Source of the DNA: Dipteris shenzhenensis
Taxonomy: Eukaryota > Polypodiophyta > Polypodiopsida > Gleicheniales
DNA length: 64,000 nucleotides
Assembly (NCBI GenBank): GCA_047967505.1
Contig: CM106540.1
Strand: one strand, 5' to 3'
In this document: positions 34,380 through 45,584 of the stretch, piece by piece
How positions within the stretch are numbered: the stretch's first letter is position 1
Layout of the letters: the number at the start of each line of letters is the position of its first letter
Made by a program: the position numbers and the translations under genes
The notes under the pieces: model-generated
What the model was told of the DNA's origin: nothing
Database searches by the model: none
Seen by the model: only the letters and a program-made list of their open reading frames with translations

Positions 34380-35037
34380 CAGCCCACAGTCCCATAAATA
34401 GGGAGCTGTGGGTCGGTTTTGGTCGGCCAGGGGCAGGTGGCTGAACCGACCAGCAGTCAGCCCTTTCTAGGGCTGCTGGGTCGGTTGGCTGGCCAGGCCC
34501 TTGAGGGCTATATAAGGAGGACATTCAGGCCTCATTTTATATCACTTGCAGCAGCAGATCCAGAGCAGAAAGGAGCAGCAGGCAGCCACCCTCTGGATCT
34601 ACATTCAGGAGGATAGAGAGGTGCTAGCAGGGCTGCAGACTTAGCCAGGAGGCTGCCCACCTAGGCTGGTTTCCAGACAGCAAGGTGGAGAGGATCATTC
34701 TAGACAGAAAGTTTACTTACGCTCGAGGTGGAGCACGCGGACTCTAGTCTAGAGATAGCCAGCAAATAGGAGAAGGCCTTTGTGGTAAGATCAAAGGACC
34801 ACACCATTGGTGGGACTCTGGATCTGTCACTCTTGTATTGTGTCCATAGTTGTGGACGGAAATATATTATTTGGTGGTTTCTCTATCTAGTTTGGTTCAT
34901 TGTCTATTGATGAGTCTGCACACCTATTGAATGCACATAAGTAAAGAAGTTTGTGATTCCACACCCACACTGCACACTGTGTGAGCTCCTGGGCATTATT
35001 TCCGCTGCGTGTACCCTTTGTTGGTTCTTTTCTAACA
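34380..35037 (+). repeat. Probable solo LTR, GGTCGGCC-rich
   Basis: A U3 with repeated GGTCGG and GGCCAG motifs, a TATA box (GGCTATATAAGG near 34507), and an R-U5 that aligns with 24510-24885 and 26200-26409 (GTGGACGGAAATATA, TTCCACA, CACTG-GTGAG-T). It ends TTCTAACA. No primer-binding site or gag follows. The left boundary is not fixed. Confidence 0.65.
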
Positions 35038-35820
35038 TTTTGATAGTTATAAAAGATAAAAAGTAAAAATTTCAAGATGTATATGAGAGTTACAACTTCT
35101 CCTTAATTCATATTATGATAGGAAGGAGTTCAATAGAGACCACATTTCCTTAAAAGTACTTAGGTTTGGAGAATTTGGAATATTTTGAAAATTCGTTCCT
35201 TGCCTTCCCATATTTGATAATGTATTAGAGATTAATTTATGATCGATTATAATGGCCTCAAGTATGAGGTTTCCAACAACTTTTTCCTACTCATCCAAGG
35301 AATATGGTATACATTGTTATATGAGAGCTTCAAATATGGGATTGCTAAAGATTAGGGAAACTCTTTTAAATTGACTTAATTACCATAATCCTCAAAACAG
35401 AGTATGGTAGGGAGGTATTTATAGGAGTTTCTAAAGTGTTCACTATTTGTTCATATATAGATGATGTTCTCTAAAATGAGGGTTATAATGAAAAATAAGT
35501 AAGTATATGGTTCCATAAATGAGAAATTTAGAAAGAATTGTATATTCCTTTGAGAAATATACAAGCATGGTTGGTGTCAAAAATTATCGCTCGGACTTTC
35601 CTGCTCGTAGGTTTTTGCTCGGAAAGTGTGCACATCCCCTTTTCTGCTGTAGCTTCCCCTCACTAGGGTGCACGTCCACCTTGAAGGAATTGTGAAGTTA
35701 GTGCTCCTATAGCCCGTGCCGACAATATATACACTCCGTGCTACCAAGATAGTGCGACTGGGTCCTGAAGGTGGGGATGGCACTCAATCCATCTATCATG
35801 TAGACCAAAAAGATAATCTC
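35038..35820. other. No recognised gene; AT-rich
   Basis: Near 35590 a short block (CGCTCGGACTTTCC...TTTTTGCTCGG) recalls the G/C-rich end of the 400-bp repeat at 9058. Otherwise nothing is seen. Confidence 0.45.
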
Positions 35821-35824
35821 AATA

Positions 35825-37020
35825 GGAAATGCATGTCACCCCTCTTATCAACTATGCTACCATTCCCCAACTGAAGACCTACTCCATCCTCCACATCTAG
35901 CCACAGTCCTAAAAGACTGTACCATTGCTCTATGCCGCAAGATAGCTCCATAAGTAGTGGGTGATCATCTCAAGGTCCCGACTGCACAACATGACAAGTC
36001 TCATATATATATAATATATATCTTTGTAAGACTAGAATATATCCAATCATACAAATTTAGAAATTTTGTTGTTCTAAAGTCCAAAAATCTACACAGAAAA
36101 TAAAAGAGAAAACGAAAGAGAAGAAAAAAGAGGTAACAAAAACTTTTTGAAAAACAAAATAACGACATACTTAGCAAGCAAAGCAACACTTATGTCGTCA
36201 TCAGTGCCCAAGTATACTAGGTTTCTAAAGATGCGCGGAGTCCCATTTACCCTCATCTACAACAGCCACAGTCCTATGGGCAGGCCTATGTGGACCACAA
36301 ACTGAAATAAGTGTGAAATCTTCCTTGATTGAAGGCTAGACCATAGACAGGACCAAAACCTTATCAGGGCCTCATGAGGCACCACCTACTCCAACCAGTG
36401 GCACTCTTGTGAAGGGCTCCAAGCGAGGCATCCAAGTGTAGCAGCCTACCAATGTAGGTAGTGTAGAAGAAGCGCACCTTTCTAGGCGCAATAAATGCCC
36501 AATCAAAGATGGTCATAACCACTCATCAGAATCCCACTGCATGTCACCCCTCTATCAACCATGCTGCCATTCCCCAACCAAGACCCACTCCATCCTCTGC
36601 ATCTAGATACAATCCTAAAAGATGGTACCATTGCTCTATGCTGCAAGATAGCTCCACAAGTAGTGGGTGATCATCTTGAGGTCCCTACTGCACAGCGTGG
36701 CAAGTCCATTTACCCTCATCTGCACCAGCCACAGCCCTCTAGGTAGGCCTATGTTGACCACAAGCCAAAAAAAGTATGAAATCTTCCTTGAGTGAAGAAG
36801 CTAGACCATAGACGGGACCAAAACCTGATAAGGGCCTCATGAAGCACCTACTGCTCCAACCAATGCTACTCTCGTGAACGGCTCCAAGCGAAGCATCCAA
36901 GTGTAGCAACCTACCAATGTAGTAATGTAGGAGGACACCTTTCTAGGCGCTCTAGATGCCCAATCCGAGATGGTCAAAACCACTTGCCCGAATCCCATCG
37001 CACTTCTCTCTGGTTAGACG
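35825..37020. repeat. Tandem duplication, about 480-bp unit, two copies
   Basis: Copy 1 (35825-36540) and copy 2 (36541-37020) share the same ordered sequence (CATGTCACCCCTCT ... GCAAGATAGCTCCA ... TTTACCCTCATCT ... GGACCAAAACCT). Copy 1 carries an extra 229-bp insertion absent from copy 2. No coding signal. Confidence 0.88.
36001..36229. mobile_element. 229-bp insertion with 4-bp target duplication
   Basis: Interrupts copy 1 of the tandem duplication between AGTC and AGTC; the empty site is visible in copy 2. It contains the TTTGTAAGACTAGAATATATCC block shared with 31402 and the 39.4-kb array. No ORF, so it is non-autonomous. Confidence 0.65.
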
Positions 37021-38320
37021 CAAAGCTACGACCAGGAGACGTACCAGGACTGCACCCTTGAGGGGCCGACAGCGCTCTATTGCTGACCTCATACCTCCAC
37101 TGCCTCATCCATCCTGATGTCTTGCTACTGATGATGATGATGATGATGTCAATGCTAATGCTGAGTTTGATACTTTTAGTCGACTATCGACATGACTATG
37201 TTGTACTTAGGACTTAGTACTGCCATTCTGCATTTTTTTGCATTCTGCATTGGTGTGGATGCTCATTTAGTAGCTCCACTACCACAGCTCATTGTATCAG
37301 GTTTTTCACAGTCTCATAGACCCATCGGTCTTCCGAAGACTTTAATAAACTTTCTTTCTTTCTTTCTTTCTGGCTTGTCCTCCCATAGCCATAAGCGTCA
37401 CTAAGAGTACTCCTCTCTATATGGTTTGGGGTCCATAGCCCATCTCCATCCTAGACAACCAATCTTAACACTTAATGGAGTCCAAAAAGACAACATCCCA
37501 CCGATCTCTGTCCCTAAGCTTAGACTCCAACTAAAGCAGCCCTTCATGGCCAAATACTGAAGAAGGCCAAATAAGACAAGTCAAAGTCATAAACCATGAG
37601 AAGGATTGAGTGGGATGCTGATCTTGGAGACCTAAGCATACCAAAGTCTGGCATCTGGAACCTTGCTAAGCCTGTCAAACGCCTGTGGAACACCACCCCA
37701 TGGAAAAGCTGAAGAACAACTATGCTATGGAACATTCCGTAGGCCATTCCATTACTACATGTCGCCATCAAATCAATTTGGGACAAAGAGCATTTTGCAA
37801 TTTGTTGTTTCTTGCATAGTCAATTCACCGTTAGGTTTGGAGTTGGTGCACTTGGATGCTTCCACTATACCCACTATACCCACAATGCTAGAGATAGCAT
37901 CCACAGCACGTTACCAAGGATGTTCGCCATATCATATGCAATAAGCTACTTATGATAGAGAATCGCGGCCTACACTACCTACGCTATGTATGACAGAAGG
38001 CTAACTTGGTTTACCTACAATACTTGTGACAGAAGGCGACTTACGGCAACCTACACTTACAAACGGTACCTCTAACTACAGCAACCTAAGCACTTAGCAA
38101 GCAACACAAGCCATACTACCCACACTAGCCGTGACCAAAGCTGGCCTTGCTACCTCCTGGCACACATGCATGGAACTAGCGGTAAAACCCATAGGCTAAA
38201 CCACGCACGATAGAACGCATACTACTGGTGAGTGCTTTGTATATGCATTTCCTTCTATGTGCAACATCTAATTTTGATGTACTTTTTTGCGTCAACAAAC
38301 AACATCAAACACTTCAGATT
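37021..38320. other. No recognised gene; possible retroposon tail at 37330-37372
   Basis: A (GAT)n run lies at 37129-37147. At 37334 the sequence TTTAATAAACTTTC runs into (TTTC)n, which resembles the 3' tail of a LINE or SINE, but no body is recognised upstream. Confidence 0.35.
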
Positions 38321-38329
38321 GCCATGCCT

Positions 38330-40640
38330 CCTCCACGCTCCGATGCCCACTCTCAAGAACCCCAAGGAGCAGCTTGCAAGTGGTTCACGCAATTAGAGAT
38401 GCTGCTATTAAAGGAAGCCAAAGACAGGCAATTAAGTGAGGCTGCAAGCTCACTTGCTTTCACGTTTGAAAGCTTTCGCAAATGCACCCTCTTCATGTGC
38501 CAAGCAACGTGTTTGAGCAATTGGTAATGCTCGAGCTTCTATGACTTCATAGCACAAGGTTTTGCGAGTGCAAACTTAAAACTATTCCAATTTCTACTAT
38601 GCCTTCTATATCAACATCCATTCTTAGAAAAGGGTAAGACAAAAGCTTCTGTGACTATCACATGGCACCTTTGTAGGAAGGCAAACAATGGGATGCTTTT
38701 TAATAGTGGTGACACTACCTTGAACCAAGCCCATACTCCATATTACATGGATATTCCCTCTTACATGCTTCCATCTTATGATGGCCTTGACAACCAAGAT
38801 TTTTAGAAGGGGAGAAGCACAGCCTAGAGTAGGCTTTGAAGCTTATCAAAGAGGAATGGAAGACATTTGGTAGTTGATAGGTGATGGTTGGAGTGATACG
38901 TGTAGTTGCCCCTACTTCTTGAATTCCATTGATAGCTCGGAGGGTGGAAAGAAAGCATACAAGTTGGCACATTTGTGGAGTGAGGCAATTGACGAGATAG
39001 GGACTGAACATGTGATGCAATTCATTGCAGATGGGGAGAATTCCAATAGGGTGACAAGTCAAATTGTGGAAGCACAATATGCCAAGCTCACTCACATTGT
39101 TAGAATAACCTATTAAGGACATAGGGAAGCTAGGTTGGTTGCATCCTATCTTTGATTTTGCAAAGGATATCATCACTTTATCACAAGACACCACTACATT
39201 CTTACATTTTATCACACGCTTGTGCCCCAAGACTTCTTGAAGTATTTAGAGATGCGCTTTGCTTACAACTTCATCAAATGCTCTAAGGCAGCTTGTTGTC
39301 AATAATAAGTGGGCGACATGGAAGGATTCCACAATTGCAATTGCCTTGGATGTCAATCTTTATCTTTATGATGCCTTTGGGACGATGTCAGTAATATGCT
39401 GAAAATAGTGAAGCCCATCATCCTTTTGATGAGGCTTATGGATAGAGGGATATACCCTTGTAAGACTAGAATATATCCAATCGTACAAATTCAGACTTTT
39501 GTTGTTCAAAACACACTATTGCAAATTTTTAGCTGTTGGGGCTTCTGCAACCGCGTAAGATATTTTGATTTAGTTGAACAACTGATCACCACTTGGTCAA
39601 AATTCAAAAAAATGGTATGTCCGCTAAGGTGAGAGAAAAATATACCTTTGTAAATCTAAAATATATCCAATCATACAGATTTAGATTTTTGTTGTTCAAA
39701 AACACACTATTGAGAATTTTCAGCTGTTGGGGCTTCTACACCCACATAAGATATTTCAATATAATTGAAAAGACGATCACCACTTGGACGAAAATTCAAA
39801 GAATTTGCATGTTCGCGAAGGTGATAAAAAATATTCCTTTGTAAGACTAGAATATATCCAATCATACAAATTCAGTTTTTTCGTGTTCAAAACAACTATT
39901 GAGAATTTTTAGCTGTTGGGGCTTCTGCACCCGCGTTAGATATTTCAATATAGTTGAACAGCTTATGGATAGAGGGGTGGACAAAATGATTAAAAATGTG
40001 AAGAAGGATTCTTGATAGGAAGCAAGAGTTAGTAGACTTGGCAGTGGAGCAGTGGAACTCTTATCATTCACAGTTGCATGATGCAGCTAATGTCTTGGAC
40101 CTTGAATTTCAAGGAAACAAGCAAGACTGGATAAGAGGTTGCGAGGATGGGAGAGGGTATTGAAGCAATGGTACCTGATGTGCAAGAGCGAAGGAAGGTG
40201 AACCTTTTGTAGAAAAACATATGACTCTGAGGATGCACAAAAAGACAAGTACATGGGCAGGTCAGCTGGTGGGGAAATTATGGAGCAGATAAACCTTTGT
40301 TGCATAGTTTGGCTATCCATATTTTAAGTCGACAAGCTTAGTTCCTCCCTTGTGAGCGCTTATGGATAGCTTTAAGCAAGAAGAGGAACAGATTCAAGAC
40401 ACAAAAGGCCACAATAACCTTATGTTTGTGCATGCAAACTTGTGTTTCCTTCAAAAGATCAAGGCCGCGAGGATTTCATTGGATGGAGACAGCACGATGG
40501 CCAAAACATTGTGCCTACGAGACGGGTACATCCATGGTTCATTTTGGTGATGATGTAGATAATGTCGATGATGGAGACGATAGAGAGGAACAAGAAAGCA
40601 ATGTGAGCAATCGTAACGCTGCAGATTTAGATTGATGGAG
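38330..40640 (+). pseudogene. hAT-family transposase relic (DUF659 type)
   Basis: The DUF659-type catalytic region is visible at 38874-39116: LIGDGWSDTCSCPYFLN, GTEHVMQFIADGENSNRVTS, VEAQYAKLTHI. It is followed, out of frame, by WLHPIFDFAKDIITLSQDTT and LRQLVVNNKWATWKDSTIA. The C-terminal dimerisation region lies at about 40300-40480 (PCERLW, IQDTKGHNNLMFVHANLCFL). These parts occur in the right order for hAT transposases (cut-and-paste, 8-bp target duplications). Stops, frameshifts and a 0.5-kb tandem array at 39449-39965 break the gene. The N-terminal BED finger and the terminal inverted repeats were not found. Confidence 0.8.
39449..39965. repeat. Tandem array, about 190-bp unit, nearly three copies
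   Basis: Units start at about 39451, 39641 and 39832. Each has TTTGTAAGACTAGAATATATCC, GTTGTTCAAAA, TTTTTAGCTGTTGGGGCTTCT and AGATATTTCAATATAGTTGAA. GCTTATGGATAGAGGG of the hAT relic appears on both sides of the array, which suggests a target-site or replication-slip duplication at insertion. Confidence 0.9.
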
Positions 40641-41049
40641 ATCGCATGGCACCATGCATCATGCCTGTAGCTTTTATAGAAGGTCTCCTTTTGTCGTATC
40701 CAAATTGACCTCAGATGATTACCTTTTATGGCCGATCCTTTTGTATGCCATTTGGCAAGCCATTATCAATGATTATGATCATAATGATTTTATTTATGTC
40801 TACCCGTTGTGATATCAGTTTTCATGAATTCTAAGTACAATATTTGAGTGTATTGAGTTCAAGCTCCAACTTTCAAGGTTTCTAATGTATAGAATAGTGT
40901 ATTTGTAAATGGGCATGATGACATGGCATTCCATTCCCATTCCCCTGCTCCTATTTCCCTAGGGGTCACCTTTCTCTTTGCGTGCATGTTTACTAGTAAC
41001 TATGCTCCAAAATGGCCACATTCATCTCCACCATCCTACTGCTAGCCCC
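40641..41049. other. No recognised gene
   Basis: Nothing supportable between the hAT relic and the LINE. Confidence 0.45.
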
Positions 41050-41822
41050 TCTCAAGCGTGCCAGTGCTCGCGCCCGATCCTCAAGCTACTGAGGGAGCCT
41101 GTTCTATGCCACTGTGGATCTAGATAGTCCGTTGTCCCACTATGCCCAGCTAATGTGTATGCACTACCCCAGCCTACGACCCTCATGATCTCATACCTCC
41201 AGCCCAAATGAGGCTTCCTAAGAGATGCCACAAAACTCTTATCAAGCTCCTCATCAACGGCAACCCCTTCCCTGAAAAGGGGGCATCTATCAAAATCCAC
41301 CAGTGAGACTATTGCCACTATCCCCCTGTGCAACGCGTATTCCTTTAGAAGCCCTACTGAAGCAACAGTTTCCGACGCTTGAAGCCTAGGGCAAGACCTT
41401 GAACAATGAGCTTGCCCAAAAGGGCCCTACTATGCATCTCTGGAACAATAATAGCAAGACCATCCTTTGCCTAGGGCAAAATCAGTATCTACAAAGCAGC
41501 TCTAGCCTAGGTGTGTTGTGTGCCATTAGAGCCCCACAAAGAAGTTGCGCACCCAGCACCTAAGCTACCCCACAAATCCCCAATGAAAGCATCAGCAAGA
41601 TGCAATGTACCAGGTTATAGCTAGGAAAACTCAATCAACCCCCAAAGCCCTCCTTGCCAGGATAGTCAAGCCAAGACGAACGCTAGCATAAGAGCAATCT
41701 ATTGCTTGGCTGAGACGCCTAACCCCCCCTGACACATCCCAAGTATCTCACCATTTGTCCCCAAGGAATTCATCGAAAACCTAATGCCCCCACTCCCCCC
41801 CCCCCTTACATCGCCTCAGTCC

Positions 41823-42140
41823 CCCACTAAGTCATCCTAGTTGATATTGGCTCCTCATGCCAAACCATATGCCTCCAACGTATCATTTTAAACTTGTCAA
41901 AATCCAACACCTCTTGGCAGTTCAAGAGATGCATCCCTACTAGACCAGCTACTTGTCCGTACTAGGCCAACTCCTTGCATATGCCCACTAAGTCATCCTA
42001 GTTGATATTGGCTCCTCATGCCAAACCATATGCTTGCACAGTATCATTTTAAACTCAAAATCCAACAACTCTTGGCACTTCGAGAGATACATCCCTACTA
42101 GGCTAGCTCCTTGTCTAAACTAGGCCAGCTCCTTGCAATT
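41823..42140. repeat. Tandem duplication, 161-bp period, inside the LINE
   Basis: Two copies beginning CCCACTAAGTCATCCTAG at 41823 and 41984, with several substitutions and small indels. It lies after the RT motifs of the minus-strand LINE. Confidence 0.85.
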
Positions 42141-43129
42141 GAAGGCAACCCCAGTGCCTTTGCTATAGAGAGAAAAAGAAAGGGAGAGAGTGGGCAGCCC
42201 TAGAACATGGAGGGTGAGAATGAAATAGCTTTCCTCCAGTAGAATCTCGCAAGAGCTGCCTACATACAATGCTGAACACACCCACTACTTTGAAAAACCT
42301 AGTATGTGCATAATGCTCTCTAAGAAGGTATGATTCACCTTGTCATAGGCCTTCTTGAAATCTAAGAGAAGAATTGTGAGAGTTTGATCCTCCTCGCGCA
42401 CTCAATTAATGGCCTCCCAAAAAGTGAAGATATTGTCCAAGATGCTCCTCTCCTAAACAAAACCAGTCCAGAGATGATGTCAAGTAGGTAAGCACACTAA
42501 GATCTTGTAGGTGGCGTCCAATAGAGTGATTAAACACCACTAAACTATGTGCAATCAACACCAAGCATCTTCACCCTCTTGCTAGCATCCGAGGGAGTAG
42601 TCCTAAATCAAATATTTCTTGAAAAAGCCAATCACAAAGGGTGTGAATCTAATCCCAACCAAAAAGAGCAAAAGAACAAGTTATCCTCACCTGAGCAGGC
42701 CTCAAGCATCTCCTCATCCATGAAGGGAGCCTCTAACTGCCTCATCATGCTCAACGTGTCACATCCACGATCTCCTACGGGCCTAAGTGGAGCTACCATC
42801 CATCATATGTCAAGTGCTGGAGTTGGCCCATGACCTAGAAAAAATCACCATGTACTCTTAGACATAGCATGCCCAAGAGCAGTGATAAGAGTGCTTTGTT
42901 GGTCAAATCTCTGTCGTCAACAAAGCAAGGTTGGCACACTCATATCTATTCGATAACACTAGGAGTCTGGCTCCTACTCCTTAGGCTGCTCGATGGAGGA
43001 CAAATCATGTCCAAGAGCACGCTCTCTCTTCTAGAGGATCTAACTACACTACAAAGCATGAACCTAGACCTCTACACTACTTCTCTGAGTGGCATTTGTT
43101 GTCCACCAAGCGCACCCATCCTATGAGAG

Positions 43130-43307
43130 GGTGTCCACTATCCATAATGCCTACTCATCCTAGGAGTGCAACACATTTGGAATCCTCAAACCTTTCTAGG
43201 GGGGGCCTACAGAGGCTGTTGCAAATGTAGCACAATAGGGAAATGGTTTGACATCATAGTGCCTTCTAGTATACATATGGGAAGCCTCCCCTAAACAAGG
43301 CCCAATC
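43130..43307 (-). pseudogene. Duplicate copy of the LINE endonuclease end
   Basis: Parallels 45585-45750 (CACTATCCATAATGC, GGAATCCTCAA, GTAGCACAATAGGGAAATGG). Before the LTR element arrived, the LINE therefore carried two head-to-tail copies of about 250 bp from its endonuclease region. Confidence 0.75.
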
Positions 43308-43605
43308 TGTTGGGATATCTCAAGGTGTATGCCTCAGGCACACCTTATGTTTCTATGTGTGAGTGCTAGAGGCACAATTAGGTGCCCACAAGCACAGTTA
43401 GGTGGTGGAAGAGCCACATAGGATGATTGAGAGAATCTAGGAGCAGATTGAGGAGATGATTGTGGAGCTCTGAAGTCATCAGTGATGTCAGTGAGCATGT
43501 ATGAGGTGCCTACTTAAGGACCTCACTCTTCTTCATTCTAAAACCAAGTAAAGCAAGTATTCTGATTTTGTGTCAACTCTACTCTTTCCTTTCAGTGTTC
43601 CAACA
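43308..43605 (+). repeat. 5' LTR of the young element
   Basis: 298 bp; differs from its partner by A/G in AGGCACAaTTAGG and G/C in GATGTCAgTGAGC. Confidence 0.95.
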
Positions 43606-43618
43606 TGGTATCAGAGCC
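43606..43618 (+). promoter_or_regulatory. Primer-binding site of the young element
   Basis: TGGTATCAGAGCC directly after the LTR; initiator-Met tRNA type. Confidence 0.93.
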
Positions 43619-44419
43619 ATTTGATCCCCCTTGAGCCCATTTTTGCCACATCATCATCATCTTCTTCTTCTTCTTCCTCACCATCTCTCCCTCTTCTTCC
43701 AAAAACTTGCTTAAGCTTGTTCTCCTCCAATTCTCACTCATTTCCCACGCCCTTCCAGCTGAAGATCCACCTAGTTGGGGCGCACTCCTGGCTGCAAGGA
43801 ATCGACGAAATATGCGCGCTGCTCGTCGCCATTGCAGGAAAATCGTCGAAGTTCTCTGCTGCAAGTTGCTCTGCGCCTGCTCTGTCTTTTCCTAATTCCT
43901 TCCAGGGCAAGTTTCTCCATACCTAGAGCTACCTTGTGCTGAAATTTGAGCAGCAATGGCTGCATATTGAAGGAGAAAACAGAGAAAAACCAGTCGACTT
44001 TGTTCAAGAAGGTGAAGGCGACCTGACGCATATTTTCGCCTCTTCTTCCCAGAGGATCTACTGTGGTATACCAGCTTTCTTTTGCCTCAGAAAGCCCCCT
44101 TTCTTTTGCTTTGAAGAGTGTGATATGAGCCCTCCAAGTTCAGCTCTCTAGTTTTGACAGTTTTGACATACTTTTGAAAATGATGCTACATAAAATGCTA
44201 CTCTAGCATTTCTGGTCTTTTGAAGTTTTCAATAACTTCACTACAAGTGGTGCTTCAGTTTTGTTTTGACTTGCTAGACCTGGTTGTGATTGGAAAGTGT
44301 TTATTTCATTCACTTCTATGAAGCATGCAAAAAGTAGCATCATTGTTTGAAAACTAGTCACTACTATTTGCTACATCAAGTGCCTATACTTTGGAAGCAT
44401 TTCAGTTATTTTTGCCTTG

Positions 44420-44863
44420 TAAGAGAGAAGACACTACCCAATACTTGGGTTAGAGCCTCTCATGGCTTGCTTATGCCAAATATGTGAAAAGCCAAAACAT
44501 AAAGCAATGTCTTGTTATGCTACAAAGGATGAAAATGCCAACCTGACTTCCTTATTGAAGATTGCCAAACCAATGGTTGCCCAAAAGGAAGCAAATACAG
44601 AGATCTACACTCTCATGGCACTTTTATTTGACTCCAAGTACAAGAAAAAGATGAACGTCAGACACCTAAGATATGCTTCTCTACACAACTATGGAGATGA
44701 CAAGATAATTGTTCTCATGAAGGATATGACTTTCAGACCCACTTGTTTTATCATAGTACCATCTTATAAGGCACTAGACACTGCCCATGTGGTAAGACCT
44801 TGCCTTGACATGGATATTTTACTTCCACAAGATGAGGCATCCCATGAAGATTATGCATTTTAA
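44420..44863 (+). CDS. ORF in the young element with a CCHC knuckle
   Basis: A 133-codon ORF from ATG at 44462, open for some codons further upstream. It contains CQICEKPKHKAMSC at residues 5-18, a perfect CX2CX4HX4C zinc knuckle as in Gag nucleocapsids. The rest (KKKMNVRHLRYASLHNYGDD, MTFRPTCFIIVPSYKALD, and an acidic end) does not match a copia protease or integrase that I know. It might be a shortened Gag, a gag-like protein kept for packaging, or captured host sequence. No in-frame damage. Confidence 0.55.
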
Positions 44864-45237
44864 ATCATCTCTATGTATGCTCCAGATCTCTCTTTTTATG
44901 TCAAGGTACTCAGCCTGGATAGTCCTCCAAAATGAATGAAAATAAATTATTGTGTGTTGTGTGTTTTGTAAACACCTCTGGTCACCTTATGATGTAGGCC
45001 ATGTGTATGTTTTGCTCCATGGTACCTCCTGCAGACATTGTGTGCATGTACATGCAGGGGAGATAACCATTGGAAGGTCTTTTTGTATCCCTTTTGTTTA
45101 CCTTACACCCAAGGGAACCCTTGCTAGCATGAGAACCTAGCCATAGATTTATCCTTGACCACCATGAGATGGCATGAGAAACTATGAGACTAGATGTATC
45201 CTTGAAATAGCCTGAGGCATTCCCTTGAGGGGGGGTT

Positions 45238-45535
45238 TGTTGGGATATCTCAAGGTGTATGCCTCAGGCACACCTTATGTTTCTATGTGTGAGTGCTAGA
45301 GGCACAGTTAGGTGCCCACAAGCACAGTTAGGTGGTGGAAGAGCCACATAGGATGATTGAGAGAATCTAGGAGCAGATTGAGGAGATGATTGTGGAGCTC
45401 TGAAGTCATCAGTGATGTCACTGAGCATGTATGAGGTGCCTACTTAAGGACCTCACTCTTCTTCATTCTAAAACCAAGTAAAGCAAGTATTCTGATTTTG
45501 TGTCAACTCTACTCTTTCCTTTCAGTGTTCCAACA
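45238..45535 (+). repeat. 3' LTR of the young element
   Basis: 298 bp, preceded by the polypurine tract and followed by the CAATC target duplication. Confidence 0.95.
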
Positions 45536-45584
45536 CAATCACCAATGTAAAATCTATCTAATCTCTCCAAGATCCCACCTTTCA

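Larger units (their letters stand above)
43308..45535 (+). mobile_element. Young non-autonomous LTR retrotransposon, 2.2 kb
   Basis: Two 298-bp LTRs (43308-43605 and 45238-45535) differ at only two positions that I can see. They begin TGTTGGGATATC and end TTCCAACA. The primer-binding site TGGTATCAGAGCC starts at 43606, and the polypurine tract TTGAGGGGGGGTT ends at 45237. The insertion is flanked by a perfect 5-bp duplication CAATC (43303-43307 and 45536-45540). It sits in the endonuclease region of the decayed LINE. The interior lacks protease, integrase and RT, so it must be mobilised in trans, presumably by a copia element with matching ends. Confidence 0.95.

Noticed and set aside
37330-37372. 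AATAAA followed by (TTTC)n as a SINE or LINE tail
   Set aside because: No element body could be recognised upstream, so it was not annotated as a mobile element.
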